From NCBI RefSeq assembly GCF_004210375.1, contig NC_134830.1, positions 50,411,094-50,475,093 of the forward strand: a stretch of DNA of 64,000 nucleotides. Reading direction: 5' to 3'. Source of the DNA: Tachypleus tridentatus (Eukaryota > Arthropoda > Merostomata > Xiphosura > Limulidae). Position 1 is the stretch's first letter. Every line of letters begins with the position of its first letter. The notes below the pieces were generated by a model. That model did not search any database. It was not told where the DNA came from and was given only the letters and a program-made list of their open reading frames with translations. Positions 35,506-48,380 of the stretch are shown here, piece after piece. The position numbers were made by a program, and so were the translations under genes.

Positions 35506-37580
35506 GTATGGAAAGCTTAAGGTTATAAATGATATTAAAAAATTTTAAACCAAATTCTAAGAGTGAACACAATAAGTTTATACTTACATGCACTTTTATC
35601 TGTTACTTAATGACTAACTGGGAGTATACTTATAATTTGTCAATGTTTTTAAAGGATAGGAAGATATCTTAGATTTTTCTTTTTTCCTTGGTAGATCTCT
35701 TGCACCAGACTTCAATAGCACTCTGCAAGTCACCTCTTTGAATGAAACGAAACCAACAGAAACAGTTACAAAGTTTTTCTCTAAATATATTTAATTAACA
35801 ATACTAATATCTCATTGCAAAGAACATTAGTTTTAATTTCTTCTGTGCTGATTAGTTAGTTCTCTCAAAATCAATTGTGAAAATATCCCACTTGCAGAAA
35901 TGTTTACTAAGAGTGACAAGATAGATCTACAGAATTACTGGAGATTCATTAAGATATTTACTGTAAAATAATTCTATATTCTCTAGTTAATTGCGTGCAC
36001 ATGAAATAAACAGTTTTTATTCAAATAAACTTAGTGAAAATGTATTTTACTTGTCACAATGAGAGTAAAATTTGAAGTCATTTTACTTATTCAGATGATA
36101 TCATATGTAAGACTAATTCTGTTGAGATGATGTTACTTCATGAATCTCATGTTACTTAATTAACTCTTTAATGTCATACTTACCTAAAGCAATTAATACT
36201 ACCCATTTGATTGTCATTCCCAATGAAGCATCAGGAGGGCATAATCAAAAGAGATCAGTTGACTGCTCGTATAAAAGATGCGTGCTTAACATCACATAAT
36301 ACAGGTAATCTTGCAGCTTTATTTGTCAGATGAAGATAAAACTGTACTACTCTAGGTTAGTGACACAGAAGAATAGGTTACTAGAACAAAAATAGTTAAA
36401 GGACCTTCTTCACCAGTGTCTTTCATGGAATCTATACACATCTGCACAAATAAAACTTTTGAACAATGCCTCTATTAATAAAAGATAGGAATGCATGGTA
36501 TGCATATGAAAGTGCAGTATACCAGAATCCAATGTTATGTACATCATCAGTTGTTCCAAATAACATTTACTCTGAGACAGGATAACATAACTCATGCAAA
36601 TTTGTGACACCTTTTGAGATAAGCTTGCCACTTAGGGTAAACAGTTACGGAACAATGTTAAGTGTTTGTAACCATTAGTGAATGCAACCTTTAATTCAGC
36701 AATTTCCAAGTAATGAATGTGTTTTCAAATATGAAAATATTATGTTTATCTAAATGACAAGAAACCAAAGAAATCAGGACTTCAATTATTAAAGAATAAT
36801 TGGTTAGGAAATCTTTTTTTCTATTTAAGAATATGTATTTAATAACATTTCACATCCTTCATTTCAGCAGTCTTACAAGGCTTATTGAAAATACCGACGT
36901 GCTGAGAATTACAGGCGGTCATTGGTCTACCAGAAGAAGTATTTGTTAAAACTAATAAATGGATATCAAACTACAGAAATTGTAACTATTGCCCTGCTTG
37001 CCAAAATTATTGATGAACCCATTGATAACCATCAGACTATTTTGTCTCCTCTGTCATTATTTCGATCTGCGACATATGCTATTATAGCACTTTGTTGTAT
37101 GCTTTATCTGGTGAAACGATGGAAAAAAGCTGTATATATCTATTCAATCAGCAACAGAGCATGTGCAACAGAAAGGACCACCATATTCTGTCATTGAACA
37201 AAATTGTAACTTGTATTATTTGTATGTCCTTGTTCCATGTATCTTTTCAGATTTGTGTTTTAAGAAATTAAAGGAACAGTGTACATAAATTTATATTGTA
37301 TTATCTCTAAACATTGAGAAAATTATTTCTGTACACTAGCCAAAATCTTGATTGTAACATCTAATTATTTGTGTGTAACTTTTGATATTATTATTTGATT
37401 TAGATAATTTATTAAATTTCAGTTAATTCTCTGTCTAAATGGTTTACATTTTGTTCTAACTCACATAACATAATGACAACATTATATGTAATTAACATAT
37501 TTACACAAAATAACTAAAGGATTTGAAATAAAAAAGAGTGTATAAGTTCACAATTTTTTCAGATGGGTCACAAAATGTAG
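35506..37580. other. AT-rich stretch
   Basis: Apart from a possible acceptor at 36,866-36,867, nothing is supported. The open frame 36,922-37,197 is hydrophobic in part but not recognisable. Confidence 0.35.
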
Positions 37581-37584
37581 AGGC

Positions 37585-37825
37585 AGACATGGCATAGTGG
37601 TTGATTCACAATTCATATCCTGCTCCACACTTTGGAGCTGTGAGTGTATTATAAGAATGATAGACAGATACTATCATTTGATAAGAATATCCCTAAAATC
37701 GGTTATGAGTGCTGGTCACTAGCAACCTTCCCTCTGGTTAACCATTTCAAAATTAGGGACAACTAACATTTAGTGTTGATAGCCCTTAAGTAACATTGTG
37801 CAATTTTACACAAACAAAATCAAAA
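37585..37825 (+). repeat. SINE family 1-like, strongly diverged copy
   Basis: 'gacatggcatagtggttgat' resembles the head; 'caaccttccctctggttaac' and 'gatagcccttaagtaacatt' match the body and tail positions, ending 'caaacaaaatc'. Confidence 0.55.
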
Positions 37826-38689
37826 AAGTAATAAATGTAACAGTCAGAATACCTTATAATTAAATAATATTTAATTCATTTTCCATTAATAAGAAGAAAA
37901 TTAAATGTTAAACGTTTAAACAAGAACAGTGATTTTCTAAATGTGAACAGATTTATGAACAAGTTTTGAATATTCACACATAGCTGGTGATAATTGCAGT
38001 CAAGAGAGTAACTCTTATGACCACTTTATTAAACATGTACGTATGCATGTATACAAAGTAGAACACTAGACTGGGGTTAGTTATTTTGTTGTAAAAACAA
38101 AATAGGTTAGTTGGTGGGCCAAGTATTAACAAATGCTGTTTAAAACATAAACCAGAAGACATAAAGCCTTACATAAAATAGTTACAAGTTGGAAGGTAAT
38201 GATAACACTATAGTAGATATTAAACTAGAAAATGATTTATTTAACAAACTTACAACCTAAACACTTAATAAGGTAATACAACATTTGATGATGAATGTAC
38301 TTTCATTAGTGACCGTTTAAATATCAACTAATGAAAGGTCATACTTTCATGTTCAGTTGCAAACACAATAAAACTATATGTCTGTATTTTTTTCTCTAAA
38401 TATTCTAATTGGATTCATGGTCACTACAGGTCATTAGTCAGAATTAGTCATTCATATAACATCTTCACCACCATTGTCCACCCAACATGTAGTGTTTCTG
38501 TCTCCCACAAATCCTTAGATTTCAAGACTTAGTTTTAGGGCTACCAAAGTTTTTTTTTTATTTGGAAGTAGAGAAAGAGAGAGAGTCATACCAATTATTT
38601 TCAGGTTTTGTTCTCCTTGGATTTTTGGTCTATATAGATATAGATGAAAAAGATAGATAACCTTCACAAGTGACTCTTTCTCAATCTGA
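37826..38689. other. AT-rich stretch, nothing recognised
   Basis: No feature seen on either strand. Confidence 0.4.
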
Positions 38690-41600
38690 GTTGCCATTTT
38701 TAATAAGATTGTATATGTTCAGTGTCATCAGCTCCCTTCTGCAAATTATCACACTGATGGCATCCCACCAGTATCAGTTTTTGTGCACAAGGTTCTTGTA
38801 CAGTTCAAGATTCTTACCTTCAAACTGTCATTGGTATTACATGGGTTTTGATAAATTGTACCTTTTTGTTCATCACCTTCACTCCCTAGCCCTGTGCACA
38901 CATTATTCCATGGATGACTGGTTACTGTTAATACAATCTCATCAAATGATTTAGAACATCAACCTAGATTCTACTTTCAGAAACAACCTAGGCAGGTGTC
39001 ATTTTTAGAGTTGAGACATCTGTTCTTGTTTCATCACAATATGTTGCAGTTAAAGTATTTTTATAATTATGTTTGCCAGTCTGACTCAGCTGACTCCCAA
39101 CTGGCTCCATGCTATGGAACAAGAAGTCTGTCTCTTTCTCATCTGTTCTTCTCTCACTGCATGGATGGTTCTTTTGCTTTTGGCAATGTCAGCATCATTT
39201 GAATTCCTCATGCCTTTGGGACAACCATACAAGAAATCTTTTCAATGGTCTTTGTGCAACCACTGGATCATGAACAACAACTCACTGGATTCCCCAGTTT
39301 CCATATTCAGGATCATTCTATTTTATCTTGAGAAGCAGTTAGATCAGAACAATACCAAGATATGGATTCCTCTGCTGCCAGCTTGTTTAGTGATATATCT
39401 TCTTGAATGCCTTGCTTTAGTGATGAGGTACATATCTCAACAGTCAGAAATTTTGTGGTCTATGAATGGATGGTAAGGCTTCCCTACACAACATTTTGGG
39501 CCTTCTTGATTTCTAAAAGGCAATATCTCATGATTTGGGCTAAATAAGGAAACAATTTTAGGCTTCACTCTAACAATTAAAATGCTGTCAGAGTAGCATT
39601 ACTTCATTACACTACTTAAGTGACTTCTCTGGGACTTATTGTTACTTAAGTACTCAAGAACTATTTTATTTTTTGATGAAACTGTGTAGAATGGACAGCA
39701 ACAATCTATCAAAGAATATTTTATTTTTTACTTTTACATAATTAAAATTAAGAAAAAATTATGTACTTTTACATAATATTTCTTTTATAAGATTATCATT
39801 ACATTTTTACAAACATTGGATAAAATTATACTGGTTGCCATGGTGATAGTTTTTATTTACATCAATCAGAACATGCGTACTCTTTCAAATAAGACAATAC
39901 AAGCAGTGCTGCTGAGCAGGAAAAAAAATTACATCTACTATTGAGTGTAATAACTTTGTCCCTATGTAGCCATCATGTATGACACAAAAAATCATACATG
40001 GCCTTATTTAAAAGACATACTTTCACAGAAAACAGTAGTGGGAAATTTACTGACGTTGCAGCATACAAGTATTTGCTTAGTTCAGTAGGGCTCTTGTTCA
40101 CAATGAGACAAGCTGATCTGGCTAGTAGGAGTGTTAAAAATCAAATACTGCTGAAGCTAAATAATAAGTGGGGATTTAAGTTAAACAAACTATTTTTAAT
40201 AATGCATTCAGTCCTTATTTTTGCTAATACTTTTCACTGTATTGTTACTTGAGTACCGTATATATTCAGTACTTTTACTTTTTCTTGAGTAAATATTTTC
40301 TAAAATAATAGTACTTTTACTGTTGTAAATATTATCATTGCTTTACCCACTTCCTAGATGGTGTCTTGCATTTCCAGTCAAAGAGGCACTTAGTTCAGGG
40401 TTCTTTGTCTTTGAACCTTGGATCTCCTTTCTCAGGACCACTCCTGCCATGTCATCCTACTAGCTTGTCATGATCCATGGGTGAGGACTTCAGTAACAAA
40501 TCAAATTATCTCAACTCAAACAGGTTCTCCCCACAGAATAGATTCTGCATTGCAAGTTTTCTTCTGTTGGATGGACTCTCACTTTGATACACTGATGATT
40601 GGTTGATTGGCCACTTGTTGGAACACACAACTACTGACAATTTGGTCTCTAGTACCTCATCCTTCAGCTTTTGCAATAGATGCTTTCTATCATGATGGAA
40701 TGAAATTACAACTCTAGGCCTTCCCTTCAATTTGTATGTTACCCATGGTCTTAGCTATGATTTATACCAATCCATAGTTGGTTACTTTTGATAGCACCAG
40801 TTATGCAGCTAAACCCTGTTTTCTGTTTATGCAGTACTTTCATGAGCACCCCCCTCTTCTACTTCCTCTTTGATCATCTCTCTGAAGGCAACCATCATCT
40901 GACATTGTACACCAAACTATCCAAATGCTCAAGCTTCAGGCATGTAGATTATGCACTCCTTTGCACATTATCAGTGTTTAATTTCCAGGATTACCATATA
41001 TCTGGGTCAGCCTTTGCTTAGTCCTGCAATGGACATGTATCAATGGAAATGGCACACATGTCACCATTAGTGTATTGAGAGGAGGTTGAATCTGCTTTAA
41101 TCAGAAGTGCCAATCATAACTCATTTTTAGTCTGGCTCTGTGTCAAGAATTATACATCTTCCAATGTTTCACTGCATAAGGCAGCCTTATTTAACACTTT
41201 TCAATTATAGAGACAAAATATTCTTTGAGACCCTAGTACTCTCTGGATTACCTGTGTTTTAAGTTCTTTCTCCCAAATGGCCATTGCAGTTACCTGGTAT
41301 GTAAAAGTGGCATTACATTACATTTATCAACATCCATTTGAGCCCTTGGCCTCACATACCATGTATTACTTGTCCTTCAAGTTTATTTTTTGTTGCTGCT
41401 GACTTACAGACATTGCTTGTTGGAGTAGTTAGTGCTGATTATGTACAGGATGCTTTATTTTTCTACCCATGTTCTCCGACCAATTCTTCTTACCCAGTAC
41501 ACTATCACCAGTTTATCTGACTAATATTTCTTGCTTCATGACCAATCAGATCTTGATAATATGTTATATCCAGTGAGGGTCTTTAAGATTTTGTTGCCTA

Positions 41601-41740
41601 CATTTATTCCTCTAGAGATGCTAGACAACAACTTTTCATTAATTGGAGTCATTAAGTTTTCCAGGATTTATCTCCAGTTTCGTTGTCTAGGTGGGTATGA
41701 ATTTGATCCATATTGCTAATTCCGGGCTTTCTTTCAAAGT
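38690..41740 (+). mobile_element. DIRS-like retroelement fossil (tyrosine-recombinase type), broken
   Basis: Parts in order on the + strand: the end of the reverse transcriptase (around 38,880-39,000), the reverse transcriptase-RNase H region (39,070-39,480), the region before the recombinase (40,380-40,900) and the tyrosine-recombinase region (41,330-41,720). The order and local motifs fit the DIRS group. It is interrupted at about 39,490-40,350 by what looks like a hAT-derived insertion. It is broken in many places, more than ten by eye, so it is an old copy. Terminal repeats were not identified. Confidence 0.7.
39490..40350. mobile_element. Probable non-autonomous hAT-like insertion in the DIRS fossil
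   Basis: The segment interrupts the DIRS order. Its edges are rich in motifs typical of hAT termini ('gttacttaagtactcaag' on the left; 'ttgttacttgagtacc' and 'gtacttttactttttcttga' on the right). A piece near 39,975 reads MYDTKNHTWPYLKD, reminiscent of a BED-finger region. No full transposase and no certain 8-bp target duplication was found. Confidence 0.4.
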
Positions 41741-42600
41741 GAGGAAACTCTTTTGAGTGATGTCTAATCAGTACTATGTTACATATTACAATTTTAAATC
41801 TCGTAAAACTGATTTAAATTGTAATTTAAATTTAGAATTTACATAAATGTTGATGTTTATTCAATTTATGATACTTGCCAGCAAGGCTGATACACAAACG
41901 TTATTTTTACAAATATATTTTAATATACAAACAGTAACACAATTCACAATAATGGTTATTACAAATGATGATCTATATAAAAAAAAGTTTTACAAACTTA
42001 TAAACAATATTCAGTCTCCCATCTTCTCGGAACTTCCTTGATACTTTGTCAAGGGTTCAAAATGAGTAAGTTAATTTCAAATTAATGTAGATACAATTAA
42101 TTTAACAGGGAGCTAGCTAGCTCTGTATTCTTTTTTTTTGCTGGCAACATGCCAAGTTTACTCCCAAAGAAATTTTTATAAAAATACTAATATCCAATGT
42201 GAATCCACAGAACATAAATAGTTTGTAATCTTCAAAATCTATAAACTTTCCTGGTCAAATGTCTCAAGTTTACCAGTTAATAAACATTAATCCCAGTTAT
42301 AGCTTCCAAAGTTAAAAGCACCCCAACTATAATAAACCAGTAATATATAATGTCTCTTGGTACAACATGTTTGTTACATTTATAGGTATGAAGAGAATTT
42401 CTAGAAATTTCAGCCTACACAACAATATTGACAACACACTGGTATTTAAGTACACATTTATTTTGATTCAATAATCTTTTGCAATTTTAGTGAATTTTAC
42501 AATACAGATTTAACAGTAGAACTTGTGTAAATTTCTAAATATAGGATTAATTTAAACAAACATCGATATTAAAGTAGATACAACAATAAATTTATGGCAT
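41741..42600. other. AT-rich stretch, nothing recognised
   Basis: Lies between two DIRS-like fossils. No terminal repeats or exon recognised. Confidence 0.4.
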
Positions 42601-43660
42601 CAGATTCCTCACTTTTTATTTCTTTAGTGGCCCAGTTGGGCCTCCCTCAATACTTTTATTTCACATTATTTGTGCGATCTAATATTATGTTCATCTGAGG
42701 GTTTTTAACTACCCCTGTAACTGTCTCAACCACTTTTGGTAGATCATTATTACCATGCTTATCTCTTCTTTACTTATCAGGATCCCACTCTGTGGTTAGT
42801 GTTGCCAAGCAGATATGCTTTTATGAAACTAATTCTGCACTAGCAACCACTATTTAAATATATATTTTATCTAAGTTGGAACAGGCTGTGTATAAGTTAG
42901 GTGTTATACAAGACCACCTAGAGGCTGACCAGATGGTATTACTATATTATGCTGCACCACCACTCATAGACTACTGTTACATGTAAAGCATAAAGGGATC
43001 TTGCCCATCCCTGCTGATCATCAGTTGAATAAATTAGGATTGGTTTACTTTTAAAAATATATTGTATTGATTCATCTCAGGACATTCCAGTGTGCATTGC
43101 CCTCCAGATTCTACTAGTGGAACTAGGGAGTCCTTGCCATATCCTGTTTGCAGTCAGTGGGGTAGTGGACAGAGGCTTTTCCTCCAGAGTATTAGATTGA
43201 AAAATCCTTCATAGTTGAAGAAGAGGGCAATATTGGGGGCCTTCCTACCGTGGTCCCAGGATGATTTTTCCCCAAATATTAATATGAGGCACCAGCCCAC
43301 ATGGGTCTTACTCATAATACCAGTTCAGGTTTTACATTCAGCTATTTAGAATTGGTTCAGAACATTGTTCATGGAAAAGGGTCCATTGTCTCCTTGAAGC
43401 AGAGTGGTCCCATCTTGGGTCTCTGGATGAGCACAGTTTTTCCACATCCTTCCCGTAATTCCAGAGACAAGTTGAATTTTTCCTTCCCTTTCAGTTGGGA
43501 ATTGAAGATAGGTGTTCACAATTCTAGACTAGACAAGTTCTGTTTTCTTGTTTCGATCCTGAAGTGTTGTCTTTCAGACTTCTTCAGGTTAAAGAGGTTT
43601 GTCCACTTCACTATTGCATACCTAGTCATGATTTTGTTGGCTTGAAACACATCACTGTAT
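42600..43660 (+). mobile_element. Second DIRS-like fossil fragment
   Basis: Holds the part that precedes the first fossil in a normal DIRS element: the end of the gag-like region and the start of the reverse transcriptase. It is broken in many places and lacks both ends. Because it lies right of the fossil at 38.7-41.7 kb on the same strand, it is a separate copy or the product of a rearrangement. Confidence 0.55.
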
Positions 43661-43787
43661 AGCTACAGGTTAGGATATACTCACAAATATATATTATATA
43701 TTGCAATCCAAGTGCTCTAGCTACCACCTTGGGATTTTGGGCCCATGGCCTTGTAATTCTAACTTCAAACAGTTGGACCTCAGCCAC
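43661..43787. other. Short spacer
   Basis: Nothing recognised. Confidence 0.3.
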
Positions 43788-43950
43788 TTGATTGGGGCCA
43801 GATCAGTAGTGATGATAACTCATGTAACATTTCACCCACAGTAAAAGAATTAAGTTTTGGATGAAGAGAAACATGTTTTGGATGTAATTCAGTTCTCCCA
43901 TTAGGCTGGCAGTCTTCTGTTGGCACATCCTTCTTAGCATAGAATTCTAG
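43788..43950 (-). CDS. Possible coding exon, product unknown
   Basis: On the - strand, after acceptor 'ctcacattacag', it encodes LEFYAKKDVPTEDCQPNGRT, ELHPKHVSLHPKLNSFTVGE and MLHELSSLLIWPQ. The mixed composition with H, P, C and W residues resembles a conserved protein segment more than random AT-rich translation. A weak donor ('gtggct') follows; otherwise the frame stops at once. I cannot name a family. It may be an exon of a broken gene or part of a mobile element. Confidence 0.3.
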
Positions 43951-44121
43951 CTGTAATGTGAGTAAATACGTTTTTGAATTTAACATCTTCTCAAATGTAA
44001 AATGTATTTCCAATAATACATACTTCCTATCACACTCTCCTGCCCTTTTTATTCATTAAGAGCTGATGTTAGAGACTGTGGATTGAGTCAGTCACAAAGA
44101 AGCGACAACATTATTTGAATG

Positions 44122-44338
44122 AGGTGCTTATGTACAGTACCAAGATAGAAGATACATTGACATAAGTGGAGAGTATCCCAAGACAAATATCACCAAGGTT
44201 AATTATGTGGAGTATCGAAGACTGGAGCAAGAGGAAAAAAATCAGATCAATGCTTATATGGGCAAAGGAAGAAGCCCTGGCTATCAAGTAATAGTATGTC
44301 AGGAGGAAAGTATTATTGGAAGTACATTTGCAATTTAA
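44122..44338 (+). pseudogene. Possible coding remnant, product unknown
   Basis: A 70-codon open stretch on the + strand reads AYVQYQDRRYIDISGEYPKT, NITKVNYVEYRRLEQEEKNQ and INAYMGKGRSPGYQVIVCQE before a stop. It lacks an ATG and is not AT-biased like its surroundings. A second frame at 44,478-44,774 may be related debris. Not recognised. Confidence 0.25.
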
Positions 44339-44799
44339 GAAAACTGTAAATATAAGGATGCCACTATAGTTTGAATGTTCTGAAGTAATGTTCAAGTATA
44401 TTCACCCTCTGTGTTAGAATAAAAGTGCACCCAAACAGTATATCAAAATTTCACTTTCAAGTATTGATAGATATCTTTTGAGGAACAAAAAACTTGTATA
44501 TGCAGACCCATCAGGGTATAAGGAGTTACTACTTAAAATAAAGGAGAATGTAGCTGATCAAGAAATGTTTTTGATAACAGACATTAAATTAGTAACCCCA
44601 AAATCCTGGTGTTTTAATTCAATAGCACCAATTATGCAAGGATTCAGGGACTTGAGCCTCTTACAGGAAAGGAAAATGTGGTTTTGCCCCCCACCTATCA
44701 TAAATATTGGTGGAAAAAGCTCCTTTACCTTCTGTATGCTGATAAAATGTTATCATCCTGAGTTTAAAAAATGATAAACTTGGCCACTTTATGTCCATG

Positions 44800-47345
44800 G
44801 ACTCAAGCATTTAGTTTGTTTATTTCGAAACTAATGCCTAAACATACCTGTGCATAGCCACCAATAGTTTTAACCTTATGTTCAAAAGCATCTATCACAA
44901 ACTTTGGGTTATTCTGATAAAACAGTGAGATTCAACTGTCACTATTATAATACACTCACAGTTACAAAGTGTGGAGTGCATTTTCATAGCAACAGTATTT
45001 AACCATTAACTTTTAAATTCAGTCTTGATACATAACCACTAGGCCCTGCTTGGCCCAAAGAACATTTAATGAAAATGAAATTATTACTGTGTTTATAAAA
45101 TGAGAGCTTCACATCAACAAAATATAATAACTTATGACTGCATACTTAAATGGTACAGGGCAGGACAATGTGTTTTATACACACTCTTTTTGATATGCAA
45201 ATATTTAATTTTTTTAAATTTCAGTTTATTTGGGATGAAGAAAGTTACCTGGTTAAACACATTTTAATTTTGCTTGTTTCAATAACAATACATGATATTG
45301 TGTACTAAATGGTAATTAGCCAAGTTTCTTGCAAGAAAGATGGGTAACAATACCTGCGACTAGAAAGTAGTCTCGTCTGTCATTTAATTAGATAAATGAC
45401 CAAGAGTTTCCACCATGCCAGCACAAATAGATAAAGGCCACATGTAGAATAGCATTCCCTGTGCAAATCTGGCTTAAGTTGTTATTGTATTTTTTAGTAT
45501 TCTCCTCAGTTATTCATATTCATGTTGAAATTTTAGATTACTAAAGAATTTATATTGCAGAGATCTTACACTTGAGGTTTCGAAGAGATTGTGCAGAGGT
45601 TTTTAGATCTATGGTAACATTTGTAACTTCTTTTTAATTTTATATATTTTAACTTGGTTTAAAAGTACTCAGCTTTGTAGTTTACCATACAAATGGGGAC
45701 CAATCACTAGACTGGTGAGGGAGAGTCACTTTGTTTTATTTCATCTCTCTCTTTCTTGCAAGTACAACATTGTGAATAAACATTGCACTTTTACATCTTT
45801 CAACTTTAAGACTTTCTTTCAGTCATACCCAGTTGGTGATCTGAAAGATGCACAGTCACACACCATAGACTATTTTATAAGAGCCTCTAATTAGTGAGCC
45901 TAACTGACTGCTTTGTGAGAAAATCATTCTCAGGAAAATACCACATTTATAGCAACTATATAATATTTACACTACAATAAAATTTCTAGAGATATTTTAA
46001 TTTTATGAATCGTCACCACTTAATACATGTGTTTTCAAACACTCAGTGTGTGTATTTTGAATGGTTCCTTATAAAAATGCATATTCTGTGTACAGAGATT
46101 GTCATTTCCAAAAACCATAATCTTAACAAAAAAACAGAAACAGGAGAACCTGCCCAGATAGACAAAAGCAGGCCAGGAGGTTATCTTTCACAATCTCACA
46201 AGTTGAAAAAATCTAGAACTTGACACAAATATCAATTGAAAGTATGAATATGGTATGTTGTATGCTATGTCAAAATCTAGTACTGGACACTATGTCAAAT
46301 AAAAGAGAATTTGGATGCACAGTATAAGTAAAATAGTACACAACATTAATTAACAGTTGTGACATCAGAGTATACGAACTTGCAAATAGAGAATAAACAA
46401 GATGCTACAGGAAAAGTAGATATCTAAATAATTTCTATTATAAGATGCAGTTGAAGTAAAAGATGCAATCCAATTAATATTATTTATCAAAAAGATAACA
46501 TTGAGGCCTGTTTAATCTAAGCAGTCATAGAATTTAAAAGATTTAACAGCAGTAAACTAAAGAAAAGTTTTCTTTAAGAAGGTGGACAATTTGCAATGTG
46601 ACTGAACTATGCTCTGTTTCCCAAACTGTAGAGTACAACTGCAAAAGGAGTTGCAAAACATGTTCATAGGGGGTTACATAAAGTACCAAGAGCTTTTCAT
46701 TTTTAATAAGTAACAGAAATCCATATAAACCACATTCAGGGTAAAATTGCATTCATTGTTCTTATCGTTTTTTTTTAACCAATACCAGCATTAAATTTAC
46801 AATCATTAAATCACGTGGCCATGTGGTGGTATTCTGAAGTAATATTTTAGTATTAATAACATTAATGGGAGTCAAAAGTATGAAAACTGAAAAAAAAAAG
46901 GAATGCCTTGATGTACTACATCCAGTGGTCAAGAATTTTTTTTTTACAGTTGTTTATTGGTAAAAACATTTACACCTTGAAATATAAAAATAATGCATCA
47001 CAATCATTAAATACATTTTTTAGAAAATTTCAAATATTTGATTATACTGCCATTAATTTTTAAAAGCACTAAAATGGGAGGAATCATAAAGAGCGTGTTA
47101 TTATATTATTATTTACTTGTATGTTACAGAATACGTGTATTCTTTATGCAGGGACATCAACTACATTTAGAGCTGTTGAACTTCAAATTCATCAGAAATT
47201 CAGAGAATGATTGTAGTATGTTGATTTATCTTATTTAAAATTTGTTTATAGAATATTCTACAGTATACAGAACTTTCTCTAGGACTAGCCCAGGCAACCC
47301 ATCATTCTACCTTAAGATATCTCCTATCATTTTAAACTAGGCTCT
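44800..47345. other. AT-rich intergenic stretch
   Basis: No exon or transposon recognised. Open frames at 46,005-46,223 and 46,543-46,752 carry no family signature. Confidence 0.4.
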
Positions 47346-47347
47346 CC

Positions 47348-47468
47348 CAACCCCCTCAGTGGCACAATAGTATGTCTGCAGACTTATAACATTAAAAACT
47401 GGGTTTCAATACTCATTGTGAGAAAAGCACAGATAGCCCATAGTGTAGCTTTGTGCTTAACATTAGAC
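47348..47468 (+). repeat. SINE family 2 copy
   Basis: 'accccctcagtggcacaata', 'gtatgtctgcagacttataa', 'ctgggtttcaatactcattg' and 'acagatagcccatagtgtag', ending 'tttgtgcttaacatt'. Confidence 0.8.
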
Positions 47469-48378
47469 AAGCCATTCATTGCCTTGACAATGGTTCTTCA
47501 GAAATGATTTGTTTCCTTTATTCTGCAGCAAAAGCAACAGTAGGGCTACTGAACTCAGCAGTCACTACAGGCTCCAGGTAAGGCCATATAATACAGGCTT
47601 GTGTAAGCTTCAGAGTGTGATTACATAGTATCCCTGGCTACCATGCCATTGTTATTGTATTTTCAAAATTCTGCAGGCCTTTGACATATGCTAGATGTAC
47701 CTAAATAAGTTAAAATCATTTGTGACCCTTTGAGCTTGCTTCTTCCCACATCTCAAGGAAATTGTCTACACTACTGATCTCCACTTAATTTAGTTGCCCA
47801 GTTCATAACAGGAAATTCTTCTATCATCTACTAAAAATTTGTTTTTTTTTTGGAATTTGGATCCAAAATATCATTTTTACTTATCTCCACATGTAATAAA
47901 ACATCATACCGAACTTAAAACCTTCCACAATTTTGACATTATTAACAGCTGTAGAGTTTCTTTAAGTGCTCTGTAACAAATTCCAGTTAAAACCCCAACT
48001 GATTTAATCATCTCAATACTATTAACTTGAATATAGTCACTTAAATAGGATCTAACTCACATTTTTACATGTAGAGCCACTCCTCGACTTAGTAATTTAT
48101 CCCTATTAGTGACAACAATACACTTAACAAGAAAAGCCTAGAAGAGTAAGATCACATCAAATGTATTACAAAAGCCTTCTACAACAATTACACTACATAC
48201 ACAACAAATGAATTGTACATAGAAATACATAGCTAAACTTGTCATATTTATTGCTTTTAAAATAACTTTTAACTTGTTATAAATCTAAATAATCATTAAA
48301 TAAACAAAAAAATAACTTTGAGACTATACAGTCTTGTATATCCAACATGAGAATCGTCTTTAAGAAAAATATTTATAA
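47469..48378. other. Stretch left of the Tc1 element
   Basis: Could contain the remaining end of the Ty3-like fossil that the Tc1 element adjoins, but nothing is recognisable. Confidence 0.3.
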
Positions 48379-48380
48379 TA

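Noticed and set aside
36922-37197. 91-residue frame with a hydrophobic stretch, considered as a membrane protein
   Set aside because: No family resemblance and no splice support. The upstream acceptor leads to a stop in its own phase.
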